Origin: Arthrobacter sp. Alg241-R88
GTDB taxonomy: Bacteria > Actinomycetota > Actinomycetes > Actinomycetales > Micrococcaceae
Length of the DNA stretch: 64,000 nucleotides
Direction of reading: 5' to 3'
Assembly (NCBI RefSeq): GCF_900537115.1
Contig: NZ_UNRG01000001.1
Coordinates: 745,121 to 809,120, forward strand
The notes under the pieces were generated by a model. It saw only the letters and a program-made list of their open reading frames with translations. It did no database searches and was not told the origin of the DNA. Within the stretch, counting starts at the first letter, position 1; each line of letters starts with the position of its first letter. Shown one piece after another: positions 31,483 through 40,992 of this stretch. The position numbers and the translations under genes were made by a program.

Positions 31483-33465
31483 GTGTCCTGGTGGCAATCA
31501 TTGCCAATAATCCTCACAGCAGTGTTGCTGCTACTGCTGCCTGGCTTGGCCACTTCGTTGGCTGTACGCATGCGTGGAATTCCTGCTGTGCTGATTGCAC
31601 CAGCCTTTAGCGTGGGAACCATTGGTTTCCTCGCTCTGATATTTCCATTTGCCGGAATCCCGTGGGCGCCAGTGCCGGTACTCGTTGGTTGCGCAGTTGT
31701 CTCCGCTGTGGCGTTCTTTGTGTCCCGGACTTGGGGCTCGGGCTGGACTCGTCCAGCCCGGCGTCCAAGTACGGTCCATTTGTCCCTGGTAGTGGGCGTG
31801 GGAAGCGTCGTCACGGCTTTGGTCGTCGGTCTGCAAATGGCGACTGCAATGATCCACCCCGACTCCATCTCGCAGACCTACGACAATGTTTTCCATTTGA
31901 ATGCAGTCCGTTGGGCCATGGAGTCAAGAAATTCGTCGCCTCTGAACCTGGGAGCCTTTACGGGGATCAGTGCTTATCCCGCAGGTTGGCACGCAATAGT
32001 GGCAATCGTGGGGGAGCTCACCGGTGCTGGAATACCTGTCCTCGTGAATTCCACGAGCATTGCCATCGGTGCAGTAGCCTGGCCGCTTAGCGCTCTCTTC
32101 CTCACCTTCGCGGTCGCCGGATATCGCAAGGCGACGGCGATTGCAACCTTCGTTTTCTCCGCCGGTTTTGCGACATTTCCGATACTGATGATCGATTGGG
32201 GCGTGCTGTATCCAAACCTGCTTTCGATCTCTGTCCTGCCTGCTGCGCTGGGGCTTGCCTTTACTGCGCTTGGGCTGGGTTACCATGACCGTCCGCCGGC
32301 GCTGATCGCCTGGCTGAGCCTGAGTGTTGCCGTCGCAGGAGTCGCACTCGCGCACCCCAGTACGCTGATGGCGTTTTTGGCGTTCGCTCTTCCAGGTGCA
32401 TTGGCGGTCTACTACTTCCGGATCCGGCTTCTTTGGCCGCTACGAACGAAGGACTCCAGCCGCCAGGCGTGGGTTCTGACCGCTGCGCTGCTCGGTGGAC
32501 TGGCTCTGCTGACAGTCGTTTGGTATTTCCTCCGGCCACCGTCGGATGCAGCGAACTGGAGGGTTGTTGAGACCCCTCCCCAGGCCATAGGCGAACTCCT
32601 GTTTAACGCTCCGTTGGGGCGTCCGTCCCAAGAAATACTGAGTGTTTGCCTTCTTGCAGGCATAATTCACCTCTGGACCACAAAGTCCCGACGGTGGTTA
32701 ATCGGAACCTATCTCATCGGAGCCGCCCTCTTTTTCTTCGCCGCAGGATACAATGCGCCGATTAGGCAATTTATTACCGGTGTCTGGTACTTCGACAGCT
32801 ACCGCTTGGCAGCATTGCTGCCGGTTGTCGTTTTGGGACCAGCGGTGATTGGCGCCCTGTTCCTTATAGATCTTGTGAGGGAAAAGATCAGGGCGGCTGA
32901 CGGGTCCGTCCTTGGGAAGACCAGGCTTCCGGGTAAACCCGGTCCCACACGGCAAGCAGTTCTGGCTTCAGCGGTCTACGCCGTTGCCCTTGTGCCCATA
33001 GCACCTCAACTGATGCCGGTTAATTGGGCGGCTTACCAAGCACACTGGCAATACCGCAGCGATGCCAATTCCGCGCTGCTGTCCCCGGAGGAAAGGAGAC
33101 TGTTGGAGCGCCTTCCTGAAACAACTGAGCCAGGTGCCAATATTGCGGGTCTGCCAAGCAGCGGGACGGCTCTGGCCTACGCGTTGTCCGGCCGTACTGT
33201 TATACAGCCCCACATCCTGACCACCCACGGGTCTGATATCGACGTTGTAAATGCTGGCCTGAAGGACGCTGCTGAGTTCCCGGCGGTCTGTGAGTCTGTT
33301 CGGCGCTTGAACGTTCGATATGTTTTGGACTTCGGCACCAGAACCGTCACGGGAACCCTTGCCGGCTATGGCGGTGTGATGGATCTTGAGGAGAATGCAA
33401 GCCTGGAGCTCGTCGATTCGGAAGGATCAGATGCCCGGCTGTTCAAAGTGGCTGCGTGCTGGTAG
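31483..33465 (+). CDS. Large polytopic membrane protein, DUF6541-like, putative GT-C glycosyltransferase
   Basis: 660 residues with roughly 13 hydrophobic segments. An Asp-Asn-x-x-His motif (TYDNVFHLNAVRWAM, near residue 130) lies in the first outer loop, where GT-C enzymes carry a catalytic Asp. A soluble C-terminal domain (from about 540) contains ERRLLERLPETTEPG and RYVLDFG. The family is DUF6541-like in actinobacterial cell-wall loci. I infer a lipid-sugar-dependent glycosyltransferase acting outside the membrane. The 36364 gene has a similar layout and the same DNxxH motif. GTG start, 90 bp after wzt; probably the end of the same operon. Confidence 0.7.
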   Translation: MSWWQSLPIILTAVLLLLLPGLATSLAVRMRGIPAVLIAPAFSVGTIGFLALIFPFAGIPWAPVPVLVGCAVVSAVAFFVSRTWGSGWTRPARRPSTVHLSLVVGVGSVVTALVVGLQMATAMIHPDSISQTYDNVFHLNAVRWAMESRNSSPLNLGAFTGISAYPAGWHAIVAIVGELTGAGIPVLVNSTSIAIGAVAWPLSALFLTFAVAGYRKATAIATFVFSAGFATFPILMIDWGVLYPNLLSISVLPAALGLAFTALGLGYHDRPPALIAWLSLSVAVAGVALAHPSTLMAFLAFALPGALAVYYFRIRLLWPLRTKDSSRQAWVLTAALLGGLALLTVVWYFLRPPSDAANWRVVETPPQAIGELLFNAPLGRPSQEILSVCLLAGIIHLWTTKSRRWLIGTYLIGAALFFFAAGYNAPIRQFITGVWYFDSYRLAALLPVVVLGPAVIGALFLIDLVREKIRAADGSVLGKTRLPGKPGPTRQAVLASAVYAVALVPIAPQLMPVNWAAYQAHWQYRSDANSALLSPEERRLLERLPETTEPGANIAGLPSSGTALAYALSGRTVIQPHILTTHGSDIDVVNAGLKDAAEFPAVCESVRRLNVRYVLDFGTRTVTGTLAGYGGVMDLEENASLELVDSEGSDARLFKVAACW

Positions 33466-33577
33466 GGATAAAGGCACAGGCATGCTGGACCGGCAGTGAC
33501 ACCTACATCTCGCCTACCTGACAGATAGGGCTGGCGTACGGCCGAAAATATCCAGTTTATTTCCAGGACCGGGCGGC

Positions 33578-34069
33578 CTACTTCTCCTGAACGGTACCGA
33601 GCAGCGGTTCCAGCTTCTTCCAAGTCTTAACATTGCATTCGTTGTCGCGGCGGAAGCTTGTCCTGACCGACGTGCCATTGATCTCGCCGAAAACGTCCGC
33701 AATGTTCGGCTGGCCAACACCTTCGCAATCTTCACTGGTTTCGGCGGGCTCGTACTCCAGGAGGTTCGGTTGCCGGTCCAAAACCCTGCAGGCATCGTCC
33801 GCGTCCGGAAGATCTGTTCCTTCCACGGCGGAAGTTCCAACACAAACAAGACGGTGTGTCGACTGTTGCCCGGCATTTCCGCTCAGGGTGGTCACCGTCA
33901 GCCGCACGTTTGGTTCCCCGGCTGACGGAGGATACGTAGGGCTGGTGGTCTGGGTCGGTTGAAGCGTGGGTGTGGGCGAGCTCTTGGGGGGTGCATCGGC
34001 AATACTGCATGAGCTGAGCGCTGTACCGGCAGCAACTATCGAGAGAATTACTTTGAGTGGGGTTCGCAT
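33578..34069 (-). CDS. Lipoprotein with SSI-like (subtilisin inhibitor-like) domain
   Basis: 163 residues. The signal sequence ends in ALSSC, a lipobox, followed by a Ser/Thr/Pro-rich spacer (about 24-50). The rest fits the Streptomyces subtilisin inhibitor-like fold: LTVTTLSGNAG, HRLVC...DDAC, then SEDC...INGTSVRTSFRRDNEC and KTWKKLEPLLG. The four mature cysteines match the two SSI disulfides. The loop after the third Cys, where the inhibitor's P1 residue sits, is short (CEGVGQPN) and unlike classic SSI, so inhibitory activity is doubtful. It is downstream of rmlA on the same strand (162 bp gap). Confidence 0.65.
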   Translation of the reverse strand: MRTPLKVILSIVAAGTALSSCSIADAPPKSSPTPTLQPTQTTSPTYPPSAGEPNVRLTVTTLSGNAGQQSTHRLVCVGTSAVEGTDLPDADDACRVLDRQPNLLEYEPAETSEDCEGVGQPNIADVFGEINGTSVRTSFRRDNECNVKTWKKLEPLLGTVQEK

Positions 34070-34231
34070 GATGCTCCTTGGCTGAAGTGCAGCCTTCGCG
34101 ATAGTGGATCTGATCTGCTGATAGTGCCTGTGGCAATCTTCGTTACTACAGTTTCCAAGGTTTCCCGGCCAGCCGCGGCTCCTTGCGGTCCGACCCCTGC
34201 AGGCAGGCCGTATTAGGGGGAGGACGAAGCG

Positions 34232-35095
34232 TCACTCCTCCAGGAGTTCCAGAAGGTAGGCGCCGTAACCGCTCTTCACCAGCGGCTCCGCGCGGCGGCG
34301 CAGGTCGTCGTCGGTGAGGAAGCCCAAACGCCACGCTATTTCCTCCGGTGCGCCAATCTTCTGGCCCTGGCGATTTTCCACTGTTCGAATGAAGTTCGAT
34401 GCGTCGCTAAGGTCGTTAAAGGTCCCGGTATCCAGCCAAGCGGTTCCACGAGGCAGAATTTCTACTTGCAGATCGCCGCGCTCCAGATACACCTTGTTGA
34501 CGTCGGTGATTTCCAACTCCCCACGGGCCGACGGCTTGAGGCCCTTTGCGATGTCGATGACGTCGTTGTCGTAGAAATAGAGGCCGGGAACGGCATAGTG
34601 GCTACGCGGGGTGGTTGGTTTCTCCTCAAGGGACAGTGCCTTGCCTTCCCCGTCGAATTCCACCACGCCGTAGGCTGACGGATCCTTGACCCAGTAGCCG
34701 AAGACGGCGCCACCCTTGATATTCGCGTGCCGGCGCAGTTGGGTGCCCATGCCTTGGCCGTAAAAAATGTTGTCTCCCAGAACCAGAGCAACGGTGTCGT
34801 CGCCTATGTGATCGGCCCCAAGGATAAATGCCTGCGCCAAGCCATCCGGGCTGGGCTGCTGAACGTAGGAAAGGTTCACGCCAAACTGCGAACCGTCACC
34901 CAGGAGGCGCTGAAACTGGTCCGAGTCCTGGGGCGTGGTGATGATGAGAATGTCCCGGATGCCCGCAAGAATCAACGTGGACAAGGGGTAGTAGATCATT
35001 GGCTTGTCGTACACCGGGACCAGTTGCTTGCTGATGCCAAGAGTGATGGGATGGAGCCTGGATCCGGTGCCTCCGGCAAGGATGATTCCGCGCAT
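34232..35095 (-). CDS. rmlA: Glucose-1-phosphate thymidylyltransferase
   Basis: 287-residue RmlA, which makes dTDP-glucose from dTTP and glucose-1-phosphate, the first step to dTDP-L-rhamnose. The nucleotide-binding signature [17 protein letters not shown] is at the N-terminus, then [19 protein letters not shown], the catalytic LGDNIFYG, and the C-terminal WLDTGT motif. Family-typical length. It is separated from rmlB/rmlCD by 10 kb of other wall genes and is divergent from the acyltransferase. Confidence 0.96.
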   Translation of the reverse strand: MRGIILAGGTGSRLHPITLGISKQLVPVYDKPMIYYPLSTLILAGIRDILIITTPQDSDQFQRLLGDGSQFGVNLSYVQQPSPDGLAQAFILGADHIGDDTVALVLGDNIFYGQGMGTQLRRHANIKGGAVFGYWVKDPSAYGVVEFDGEGKALSLEEKPTTPRSHYAVPGLYFYDNDVIDIAKGLKPSARGELEITDVNKVYLERGDLQVEILPRGTAWLDTGTFNDLSDASNFIRTVENRQGQKIGAPEEIAWRLGFLTDDDLRRRAEPLVKSGYGAYLLELLEE

Positions 35096-35203
35096 TAGTC
35101 CATCATTGCCTTAGCTTTCGCGCGGGGCAAACCGGGGGGCTAAGCGCGGCACGGTAGAATTGCATGTCAGTGTCAATTCCCATGAGCCGAACCCGGAGCC
35201 CGC

Positions 35204-36367
35204 GTGTCATCAAAAAAAGCCCCTGCAGGACTCCTCCTGGGCAAGCCACTCGATCCCCGGAACAACAGCCTCAACCTCATCCGGCTGATCCTGGCCCTGG
35301 CCGTGTTGGTTCATCACAGCTGGCCGCTGACTGGTTCCGCTAACGAGCCGATCTTCGCCGGGGAGACGCTGGGCGGATGGGCGGTTTCTGGCTTCTTTGT
35401 AATCAGCGGCTACCTCATCACCGGAAGCAGGTTCAGCCACGGACTAGGTGACTATCTGGTACACCGCGTCGCCCGGATCATGCCGGCGTTCATTGTCTGT
35501 CTGCTGACAATGGTGGCCTTCTTCGCACCTATCGGTTACTTCGTCGCTCGGGGAAGCCTGTCGGGTTATTTCAGCACGGCCACGTCACCGTTGAATTTCC
35601 TCATTTCCAACCTGACCTTGAAAATGAACCATTACGACATCGCTGGAACGCCGCTCAATGTCCCCTACGCAGGGGCGTGGAACGGCTCGCTGTGGAGTCT
35701 CTACTATGAGTTTCTGTGCTATCTCGTAGTGGCCGCGCTCGGGTGCTTCGCGATTTTCCGGAAGTCTCCGTGGTTCCTTACCTTGGTTTTTGCCGCTTCA
35801 GTCGTAGCGCAGGCAAATATTGACGTCATCAACCGGTACACCAATGGGAACTTTGATGTAGTGCTGTTGTTGAAGCTCCTGCCGTTCTTCCTTGGCGGTG
35901 CTGTCCTCTTCGTTTGGAAGTCCCGGATCGGAATCCATTGGGTTCCGGCCGTCGCCAGCCTCATCGTGTCGCTGCTCATGGTTTCCGCTTTTCCGCTGTG
36001 GGGCGGTCAGGCGTCCGGGGTTCTAATTGCTTATGGCACCCTGTGGATTTCAACCTGGCTTCCGCAGCCCAGCCTCATCGCAAAGAATGACGTCTCCTAC
36101 GGCGTTTACATCTATGCCTTTGCGTTCCAGCAACTGCTGGCAGTCTTCGGGGGCCACGAGTGGGGCCTTGTCCTGTTTTCCTTGGCTGCCGCGGCCCTCA
36201 CCATCCCTACGGCGATCGCGAGCTGGGTTTGGATCGAGCGGCCAGTGATGCGCAGAGTCCGCAGCAAGGATCACCGGCCCAAAGCCATACCGGTGGAGAG
36301 AACGATGGCTGCCGCGCCTATTGAACAAGCGGCCACAAGGGCCGACTCCGTACGTACTTCCTCGTGA
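35204..36367 (+). CDS. Membrane acyltransferase (acyltransferase_3 family)
   Basis: 387-residue integral membrane O-acyltransferase with about ten hydrophobic segments. The family motif at the start, NNSLNLIRLILALAVLVHHSWPL, contains the catalytic-type His and Arg, followed by GFFVISGYLI and WSLYYEFLCYL. Such enzymes add acetyl or other acyl groups to exported glycans; the substrate here is presumably the wall polymer. GTG start. It overlaps the next gene by 4 bp, so it is coupled with the second large GT-C-like protein. Confidence 0.85.
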   Translation: MSSKKAPAGLLLGKPLDPRNNSLNLIRLILALAVLVHHSWPLTGSANEPIFAGETLGGWAVSGFFVISGYLITGSRFSHGLGDYLVHRVARIMPAFIVCLLTMVAFFAPIGYFVARGSLSGYFSTATSPLNFLISNLTLKMNHYDIAGTPLNVPYAGAWNGSLWSLYYEFLCYLVVAALGCFAIFRKSPWFLTLVFAASVVAQANIDVINRYTNGNFDVVLLLKLLPFFLGGAVLFVWKSRIGIHWVPAVASLIVSLLMVSAFPLWGGQASGVLIAYGTLWISTWLPQPSLIAKNDVSYGVYIYAFAFQQLLAVFGGHEWGLVLFSLAAAALTIPTAIASWVWIERPVMRRVRSKDHRPKAIPVERTMAAAPIEQAATRADSVRTSS

Positions 36368-38430
36368 CCGCTGGGCAGACCCGTCGCAAAACCCAGCGTC
36401 GCGATACTCACCGTGCCGTGCCTGGCCGGAGCGGCTGGTTCCTCCAGGCTCCGCGGGGAGCCAAACCAGGCGCCCTGCTGAGGGGAACCGTCGCATTTGT
36501 CGCTGCGGCCGCAGTCGTGATTGCCCTGCGCCTTACAGATTTCCTGACCGGTGGCTGGACCATCGGCCTGTTGCTGGCCTGCCTGTTGGCACTCCCTACA
36601 GCCCGGACATTTTCTGCGCGCATTGCCCTATCGCTCAGCCTGCTGCTGGGGCTGGTTCCTCTGCTTTGGTGGGTTCCTTCAGGATTGGGCCCGTTGGGGC
36701 GGGGAACGCTTGTGCTGGCCGGAGCGGTGGGCGCTGTGGCCTTCGTTGTGGTCCATGGCGGCGTCAAGGCGGGAGTACGCCATCTGGTGCCCCGGTTTTC
36801 ATGGCTCGATTGCTTGCCTGTCACCGCCGCAGCGCTGTCCGTCTGGGTCCACTTCAACCTGCTCTCGGTACGTGCCTACGAGAAGGCGCTGAGCCTGCTC
36901 ACCTTGAATTGGGACAACGCTTCCCACTTCGACATCTTCCACATGCAGCGGCTCTATGGTCGGGTTGTACCCCTTTTGGGCGCCTCTCCTGATGGCAGTG
37001 ACTGGTCCTTCAAGGATTACCCGCAGGGTTTTCACGGTGTGGTAGCCATCTTTGCGGAACTTAAGTTTGCCAAGCCAGCGGGGACACCTGCAGAGGAATT
37101 GGTGAATTACGCCAACGGGAGTGCACTTGTCTCCGTGTTGGTGGCAGCGATGGTTCTTGCCGCGCTCGCGTCGGTCCCTGCGTTCCGCCGCCAGCCGCTC
37201 ATTGGCTTTCCTGCTTTGATGGTGGTGGCAGCAGGCTGGATCTTCGGTCCCGGATCCTCGGCCTCGCTCCACGGCTTCCCGAATTTTTTCCTGGCAGTAG
37301 GGCTCGCAGCTGTGGCGATCGTACTCGCAGCCGACACAGGCCGGCCACTGCGCTCGCCAGTACTGCTGTCCCTCGTGGCGTGTGTGGTGGGCGTGGCCCA
37401 CAACTGGGTACTCCTTGAGGTGCTGGTGCTGAGTGCGGCAGTAATGGTGCTGCTGCCGTGGGACTTGAGGCGGTGGCGTGCCACCCGCGGGGGTTACGTT
37501 TTCGCGGTTGGGATTGCGCTGGTGGGCGTTACCGGCATTGGGCTGGCGCTCGGCCAGCTGGCAGGGGTTTCCACGGATGCCGTCCTGTACGGTGTGGGCG
37601 GCGTGCCTATACCGGACTTGGGCCAGTTGGCCGTAATCATCACTGGCACCGCAGCCTTGGCGGTTCTTGTATTCTCAAGGTCTGCCCAGCGCTCAAGCGC
37701 CACCTTGCAACGACTGCGTTGGTCCTTTACAGGCCTTGCGGCAGCGGTGGTACTGGCGATCTGCATGGCAGTCGCCCAGCTGATCAAGGGCGGGACGCTG
37801 ACCTACTACTCCCACAAGCTGGGGATTGCCCTGTTCCTCGCTGGGCTCGTGACGCTCGCACTGATGCTGGCCGCCTTTCTGGAGACCGTCCGTACCCGTC
37901 CCCGGGCAGCCGTGGATGGAGCTGGGGGAAACGGAGCGGCTGCTGCCTCCCCACTGGACTCCAGGCGGTTCAGTGGAACAGGACTCCTGGCGGCTTCGGC
38001 GCTGGCGACTGTTGCAGCAACGCAGGCCTTCGGCTTTATTTTCCCACTGTCAAAGGAAGGCCTGCCGCCTTCGTCCCCCTCGGCTGTGGCCATAGCCAAG
38101 GAGTTGAAGGTACTCGAAGAAGTGCCGCGCCCCGTGGATATGCTGATGGCGGCCACCATGGGCCGCCAGGGCCAGCCAGCAGTATACGTCACCACAAGGC
38201 CCGCCGACATTGATGCCATCCTGGCCAAGCAGTGGTATGACGGCCTCACCGCGACCTACACCGAAAGAGGCTGGGAGCTTTCGCTAAACATGTTCGAACT
38301 CAGCGGGGGCGTGGACAACCTGCGTCTTGTGGTTAACAAGATCATGAAGGCGGACCCGTCAGCCCTGATCATCGTAGATCCCGAAAATCAGGCAGCGCTC
38401 AACCACATCCTGGCGACCCTGGACGGGTAG
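36364..38430 (+). CDS. Large polytopic membrane protein, DUF6541-like, putative GT-C glycosyltransferase
   Basis: 688 residues. A basic cytoplasmic N-terminus of ~35 residues is followed by about 13 hydrophobic segments and a C-terminal soluble part (from about 575). The first large outer loop has WDNASHFDIFHMQRL (near 180), the same DNxxH pattern as in the protein at 31483, followed by a WSFKDYPQGFHG segment. I infer a GT-C-type transferase in assembly or modification of the wall polymer; no direct family evidence beyond this. Coupled to the acyltransferase. A hairpin follows its stop. Confidence 0.65.
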   Translation: MTAGQTRRKTQRRDTHRAVPGRSGWFLQAPRGAKPGALLRGTVAFVAAAAVVIALRLTDFLTGGWTIGLLLACLLALPTARTFSARIALSLSLLLGLVPLLWWVPSGLGPLGRGTLVLAGAVGAVAFVVVHGGVKAGVRHLVPRFSWLDCLPVTAAALSVWVHFNLLSVRAYEKALSLLTLNWDNASHFDIFHMQRLYGRVVPLLGASPDGSDWSFKDYPQGFHGVVAIFAELKFAKPAGTPAEELVNYANGSALVSVLVAAMVLAALASVPAFRRQPLIGFPALMVVAAGWIFGPGSSASLHGFPNFFLAVGLAAVAIVLAADTGRPLRSPVLLSLVACVVGVAHNWVLLEVLVLSAAVMVLLPWDLRRWRATRGGYVFAVGIALVGVTGIGLALGQLAGVSTDAVLYGVGGVPIPDLGQLAVIITGTAALAVLVFSRSAQRSSATLQRLRWSFTGLAAAVVLAICMAVAQLIKGGTLTYYSHKLGIALFLAGLVTLALMLAAFLETVRTRPRAAVDGAGGNGAAAASPLDSRRFSGTGLLAASALATVAATQAFGFIFPLSKEGLPPSSPSAVAIAKELKVLEEVPRPVDMLMAATMGRQGQPAVYVTTRPADIDAILAKQWYDGLTATYTERGWELSLNMFELSGGVDNLRLVVNKIMKADPSALIIVDPENQAALNHILATLDG

Positions 38431-38484
38431 GCAAAGCGTAGACCTTCGTCAGCCCGGGTTTCGGGCAAGGCCTTAAACGCGAAC

Positions 38485-38512
38485 GACGGCGGCACCTTCC
38501 GGTACCGCCGTC
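38485..38512. terminator. Hairpin between convergent wall-polymer genes
   Basis: GACGGCGG / CCGCCGTC arms, extended by ACC/GGT pairing, around a short loop. It lies between the stops of the 36364 gene and the epimerase gene, so it can serve both directions. Confidence 0.7.
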
Positions 38513-38536
38513 GCCTGCTGTTCTGCCGGCAACGGG

Positions 38537-39631
38537 TTAATAAGGCTGAACGTCCGGCTGCGCGTCGATCCATGTGCTGAGCCGTTCAATGCCCTGTTCC
38601 AGGTTGTACTGGGGCTTCCAGCCAAGCGTTGCCTTCGCAGCTTCGACGTCGGCCCAGGCATGCCGCACATCGCCCTGACGGTACTGGCCGGTGACGTGCG
38701 GATCGGGTGCGCCATAGCGGGCCGCGATGATCCTGGCGGCGGTACCGATGGTTTGGAATTCCCCGGAGCCAATGTCCATAGGCTCTCCCTGAACGGTGGG
38801 GGAAAGTGCGCCAGCCACAATAGCCGAGGCTACGTCGTCGATAAGGACGAAGTCACGGCGGACCTCGCCGTCCTCGTACAGCGGAATGGATTTGCCGCCC
38901 ATGGCCATGCGGCAGAACAAACTCATAATCCCGGTATAGGGATTGATGAGGGACTGACCTGGTCCGTAGACGTTCTGCAGGCGCAGGATAACCGTCTCAA
39001 CGCCGTAGGACTTTGCCCAAGCCTGAAGGATGTTTTCCTGGGCAAGCTTTGTCGCGCCGTAGACGCTGACCGGAGCGGGGAAGGTCTCGGAGGCCTTCAT
39101 GGCTGCGGGCGTGGCGTTGGGGAAGTCCCACTGGGCCTTGTCCAGAGTGGCGCTGGTGCGCTGTCCTGGGTAAAACCTGCGGCCCTCAGCATCGTCCCAG
39201 GGGCCTTCGCCATAGACCGCGCGGCTGGAGGACAGGACAATTCGCCGGGGGAGCTTGCCGTGGCGGTTCAGTCCGTCAAGCATCTGGGAGGTACCCACCA
39301 CGTTGACGTGCGCATGCCGAGTGGATTCCTCCAGGGACTGCCCCGTCCCGGTTTCTGCGGCGAGGTGGATGACGACGTCGGGAGCGACGTCTGCGAGGAC
39401 CTGATCCCAGGTCTGTGCCTCGGTGATGTCAGCAACCACCAATTCGGCACCTTCGTGAAGCCCGCCGGGCCGTTCACCGGAGGCATGGATCTGCGGGTGC
39501 AGGTTGTCCACCACCACTACGCGGTTGAAGTTGGCCACGAGGTCGCTTGAGATTGCGCACCCGATGAAGCCGGCGCCGCCGGTCACCAGGACCGTTCCCT
39601 GGGACTCGGCTTCGGGGTTCGTTGTTGTCAT
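38537..39631 (-). CDS. NAD-dependent sugar-nucleotide epimerase/dehydratase
   Basis: 364-residue extended short-chain dehydrogenase. The Rossmann motif is [16 protein letters not shown] and the catalytic region has SSSRAVYGEG and the YGATKLAQE (YxxxK) motif, followed by LRLQNVYGPGQS. Substrate is probably a UDP- or dTDP-hexose; dTDP-6-deoxy-hexose or UDP-sugar epimerase/reductase are both possible. ATG 39631 was chosen because GAAAGG lies 7 bp upstream; an ATG at 39655 directly abuts the previous stop. It is the last gene of the minus-strand glycosyltransferase operon. Confidence 0.85.
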   Translation of the reverse strand: MTTTNPEAESQGTVLVTGGAGFIGCAISSDLVANFNRVVVVDNLHPQIHASGERPGGLHEGAELVVADITEAQTWDQVLADVAPDVVIHLAAETGTGQSLEESTRHAHVNVVGTSQMLDGLNRHGKLPRRIVLSSSRAVYGEGPWDDAEGRRFYPGQRTSATLDKAQWDFPNATPAAMKASETFPAPVSVYGATKLAQENILQAWAKSYGVETVILRLQNVYGPGQSLINPYTGIMSLFCRMAMGGKSIPLYEDGEVRRDFVLIDDVASAIVAGALSPTVQGEPMDIGSGEFQTIGTAARIIAARYGAPDPHVTGQYRQGDVRHAWADVEAAKATLGWKPQYNLEQGIERLSTWIDAQPDVQPY

Positions 39632-39655
39632 GATGGGCCTTTCTGAAGCTGACAT

Positions 39656-40543
39656 CTAGTTACCGAATGTGTGGCTAAGGAGGACCTTCGCGGCCAGGAA
39701 GTTCCTCCTGCCCACGGCCTTCGGCAAGAGGGCGAGTGCGTGGGCGCGGGACGTCAGGCGCAGATTTGCCGCGCGTGAGGCCTTGGTCCAGCCGTTGAGC
39801 CTGGCCTGTTCTGCCGATACCGCAAAGTACTCGCGTTCACCGGCAAAGCGTGATCCGTCAACCAACTTGGTGGAAGAGGCACTTTCCGAGTGCCGGCGGT
39901 ACGAAAAACACACTGTGGGCTCGAGAAGCAGCTGGTCTCCCCGGTAGACCATGTCCATCACTAGAGCGAGGTCCTGAATGATGGGGAAGCCGGAGCGGAA
40001 TTCGACGGCACGAATCTTGTCAGTGCGGAAGGCGAGTGAAGGCCAGTAGAGCCAGTCGCCGTGCATCAGGTTGACGGCAAGAGACTCGCCGGAAAGGAGA
40101 CGCGGCCCCTGGGTCCGGGGCCGGACAAGGTGCTGCTTGGTTATGTCCACCAGGGTTCGCACGACGGTGCCGTCCCCGTCGATGACACGGACGCCGGGTT
40201 GGATGATGGCGGCCTCGGGGAACCGCTCATGGGCGGCGTTGATAACCCTCACGTAGTTGGGCAACAGGACATCGTCGCAGCCCAGGATGACCATGACCTC
40301 CTCGGTAGCGAGGGCGACGCAGGTCTTGTAGTTCTCAGTAATTCCGGCGTTGTGTTCCTTGCGGATGTATTTGACGCGGGGGTCGTCGATCCCGGCCATG
40401 TACCGCTGAATCTCGTGGTCAGGGTAAGCGTCGTCAACCACGGTTAGGAGCCAGTCGTCAGAGTCCTGTTCGAGGACGCTGCGGACCGTCTGCTTCATGT
40501 AGTCCGGGTCGCCCCAGTAGGGAATGAAAATATCAAGTGGCAT
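39656..40543 (-). CDS. Glycosyltransferase family 2
   Basis: 295-residue cytosolic GT2. The GT-A fold begins with PLDIFIPYWGDPDYMKQTV and has the nucleotide-binding VVDDAYPDHEI and the metal-binding DxD-type segment ILGCDDVLLP (near 95). No membrane segments are seen, so it probably works at the inner face of the membrane on a lipid-linked acceptor. The donor is unknown; with rml genes nearby, rhamnosyl transfer is possible. Sits between DUF2304 and the epimerase. Confidence 0.85.
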   Translation of the reverse strand: MPLDIFIPYWGDPDYMKQTVRSVLEQDSDDWLLTVVDDAYPDHEIQRYMAGIDDPRVKYIRKEHNAGITENYKTCVALATEEVMVILGCDDVLLPNYVRVINAAHERFPEAAIIQPGVRVIDGDGTVVRTLVDITKQHLVRPRTQGPRLLSGESLAVNLMHGDWLYWPSLAFRTDKIRAVEFRSGFPIIQDLALVMDMVYRGDQLLLEPTVCFSYRRHSESASSTKLVDGSRFAGEREYFAVSAEQARLNGWTKASRAANLRLTSRAHALALLPKAVGRRNFLAAKVLLSHTFGN

Positions 40544-40575
40544 AAGGGATCCAATGCGTTTGGGGCAGTGCGGCT

Positions 40576-40992
40576 TTAGCCGCGGTCAAGGGGAGCGGGC
40601 TCGTTTGCTGGTGGGGTCCGGGAAGGCTCAGCCAATTCGGCGTCCAGCCTGGCTTCCAGCCGTTCGATGTGGGTTCGCAGGATTGCTGCTTCCTCGGCCA
40701 GGGTACGGGTCTCATCTTCCACCACAGAGATTTCCCACGAGAGGTGCAGGCAGACGCCCAGCGCCAACAATATGGTCATAGAGAACAGGAGGTTGGAAGG
40801 GACCTGGACGCCGAGTAGCCGCGCTGTCTGAGCCAAAAGCTGCGGGAACGCCGCAAGGACCAGTGTGGCCAGGCCGACCACCAGCCAGAGCGCCGCATAC
40901 TTCTCGCGGAGCTTCTTCCGGCGGAGCATCTCGACAACGAGGACGACGATGACGAGGGCAAGTATGAAAGCAGCCAGAACGGGCAAGATCAT
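40576..40992 (-). CDS. DUF2304 membrane protein
   Basis: 138 residues with three hydrophobic segments (about 2-21, 34-55, 66-86) and a charged C-terminal coiled-coil-like stretch (VEDETRTLAEEAAILRTHIE). DUF2304 proteins are recurrently encoded next to polyprenol-phosphate-sugar synthase-like GT2 genes, as here, and may help membrane anchoring or flipping of the lipid-sugar; that is inference. The ATG overlaps the upstream GT2 stop (ATGA). Confidence 0.85.
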   Translation of the reverse strand: MILPVLAAFILALVIVVLVVEMLRRKKLREKYAALWLVVGLATLVLAAFPQLLAQTARLLGVQVPSNLLFSMTILLALGVCLHLSWEISVVEDETRTLAEEAAILRTHIERLEARLDAELAEPSRTPPANEPAPLDRG

